Shown here: piece by piece, positions 6,319 to 6,319 of the stretch
Layout of the letters: every line of letters starts with the position of its first letter
How positions within the stretch are numbered: the first letter of the stretch is position 1
Assembly: GCA_946549155.1 (NCBI GenBank)
Contig: CAMNQN010000190.1
Location: forward strand, 1 to 6,319
Source: an uncultured Lachnospiraceae bacterium
GTDB lineage: Bacteria; Bacillota; Clostridia; Lachnospirales; Lachnospiraceae
Direction of reading: 5' to 3'
DNA length: 6,319 nucleotides
Notes under the pieces: generated by a model
Seen by the model: the letters and a program-made list of their open reading frames with translations, nothing else
The model's database searches: none
What the model was told of the DNA's origin: nothing
Made by a program: the position numbers and the translations under genes

Positions 6319-6319
6319 A

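Noticed and set aside
1..6319. Mobile element genes, CRISPR array, tRNA or rRNA, toxin-antitoxin or defence genes.
   Set aside because: None seen on either strand; the coding content is fully accounted for by four housekeeping genes.

Overview
The window carries one compact operon, read entirely on the minus strand, with a non-coding flank on each side. From upstream to downstream (right to left) the genes are zapA (divisome accessory protein), a long two-lobed U32-family protein, a SEDS glycosyltransferase of the FtsW/RodA/SpoVE family, and a class B penicillin-binding protein (transpeptidase). Protein character, strong AGGA/GGGAGG ribosome-binding sites, moderate-to-high GC, and the pairing of zapA with U32 and of SEDS with a roughly 500-residue PBP all suggest a Gram-positive clostridial Firmicute, most likely Lachnospiraceae. 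I cannot name the species from the sequence alone.

Layout: 1-203 has no convincing gene. It holds a very long near-perfect hairpin (11-81) and a roughly 100-bp sequence (89-185) that recurs in inverted orientation at the other end of the window (6218-6318). The PBP gene is 204-1703, and its start lies inside the last 92 bases of the SEDS gene (1612-3024). The U32 gene (3029-5551) ends 4 bases before the SEDS start, and the SEDS ribosome-binding site is built from the last U32 codons. A 139-base gap (5552-5690) with an 18-bp-arm inverted repeat separates U32 from zapA (5691-6104). A good sigma-A-type promoter lies just upstream of zapA (6137-6165). From there to the end of the window I see only the second copy of the flanking repeat.

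Functionally, SEDS and PBP are the two halves of a peptidoglycan synthase: glycan polymerisation by the membrane protein, cross-linking by the PBP. ZapA bundles FtsZ filaments and would link the operon to septation. The U32 protein belongs to a family of iron-sulfur enzymes or assembly factors that modify RNA or cofactors, and its substrate here is unknown. I see no new defence, mobile or biosynthetic system. The least explained parts are non-coding: the inverted flanking repeats, the 33-bp-stem hairpin and the structured zapA-U32 spacer.
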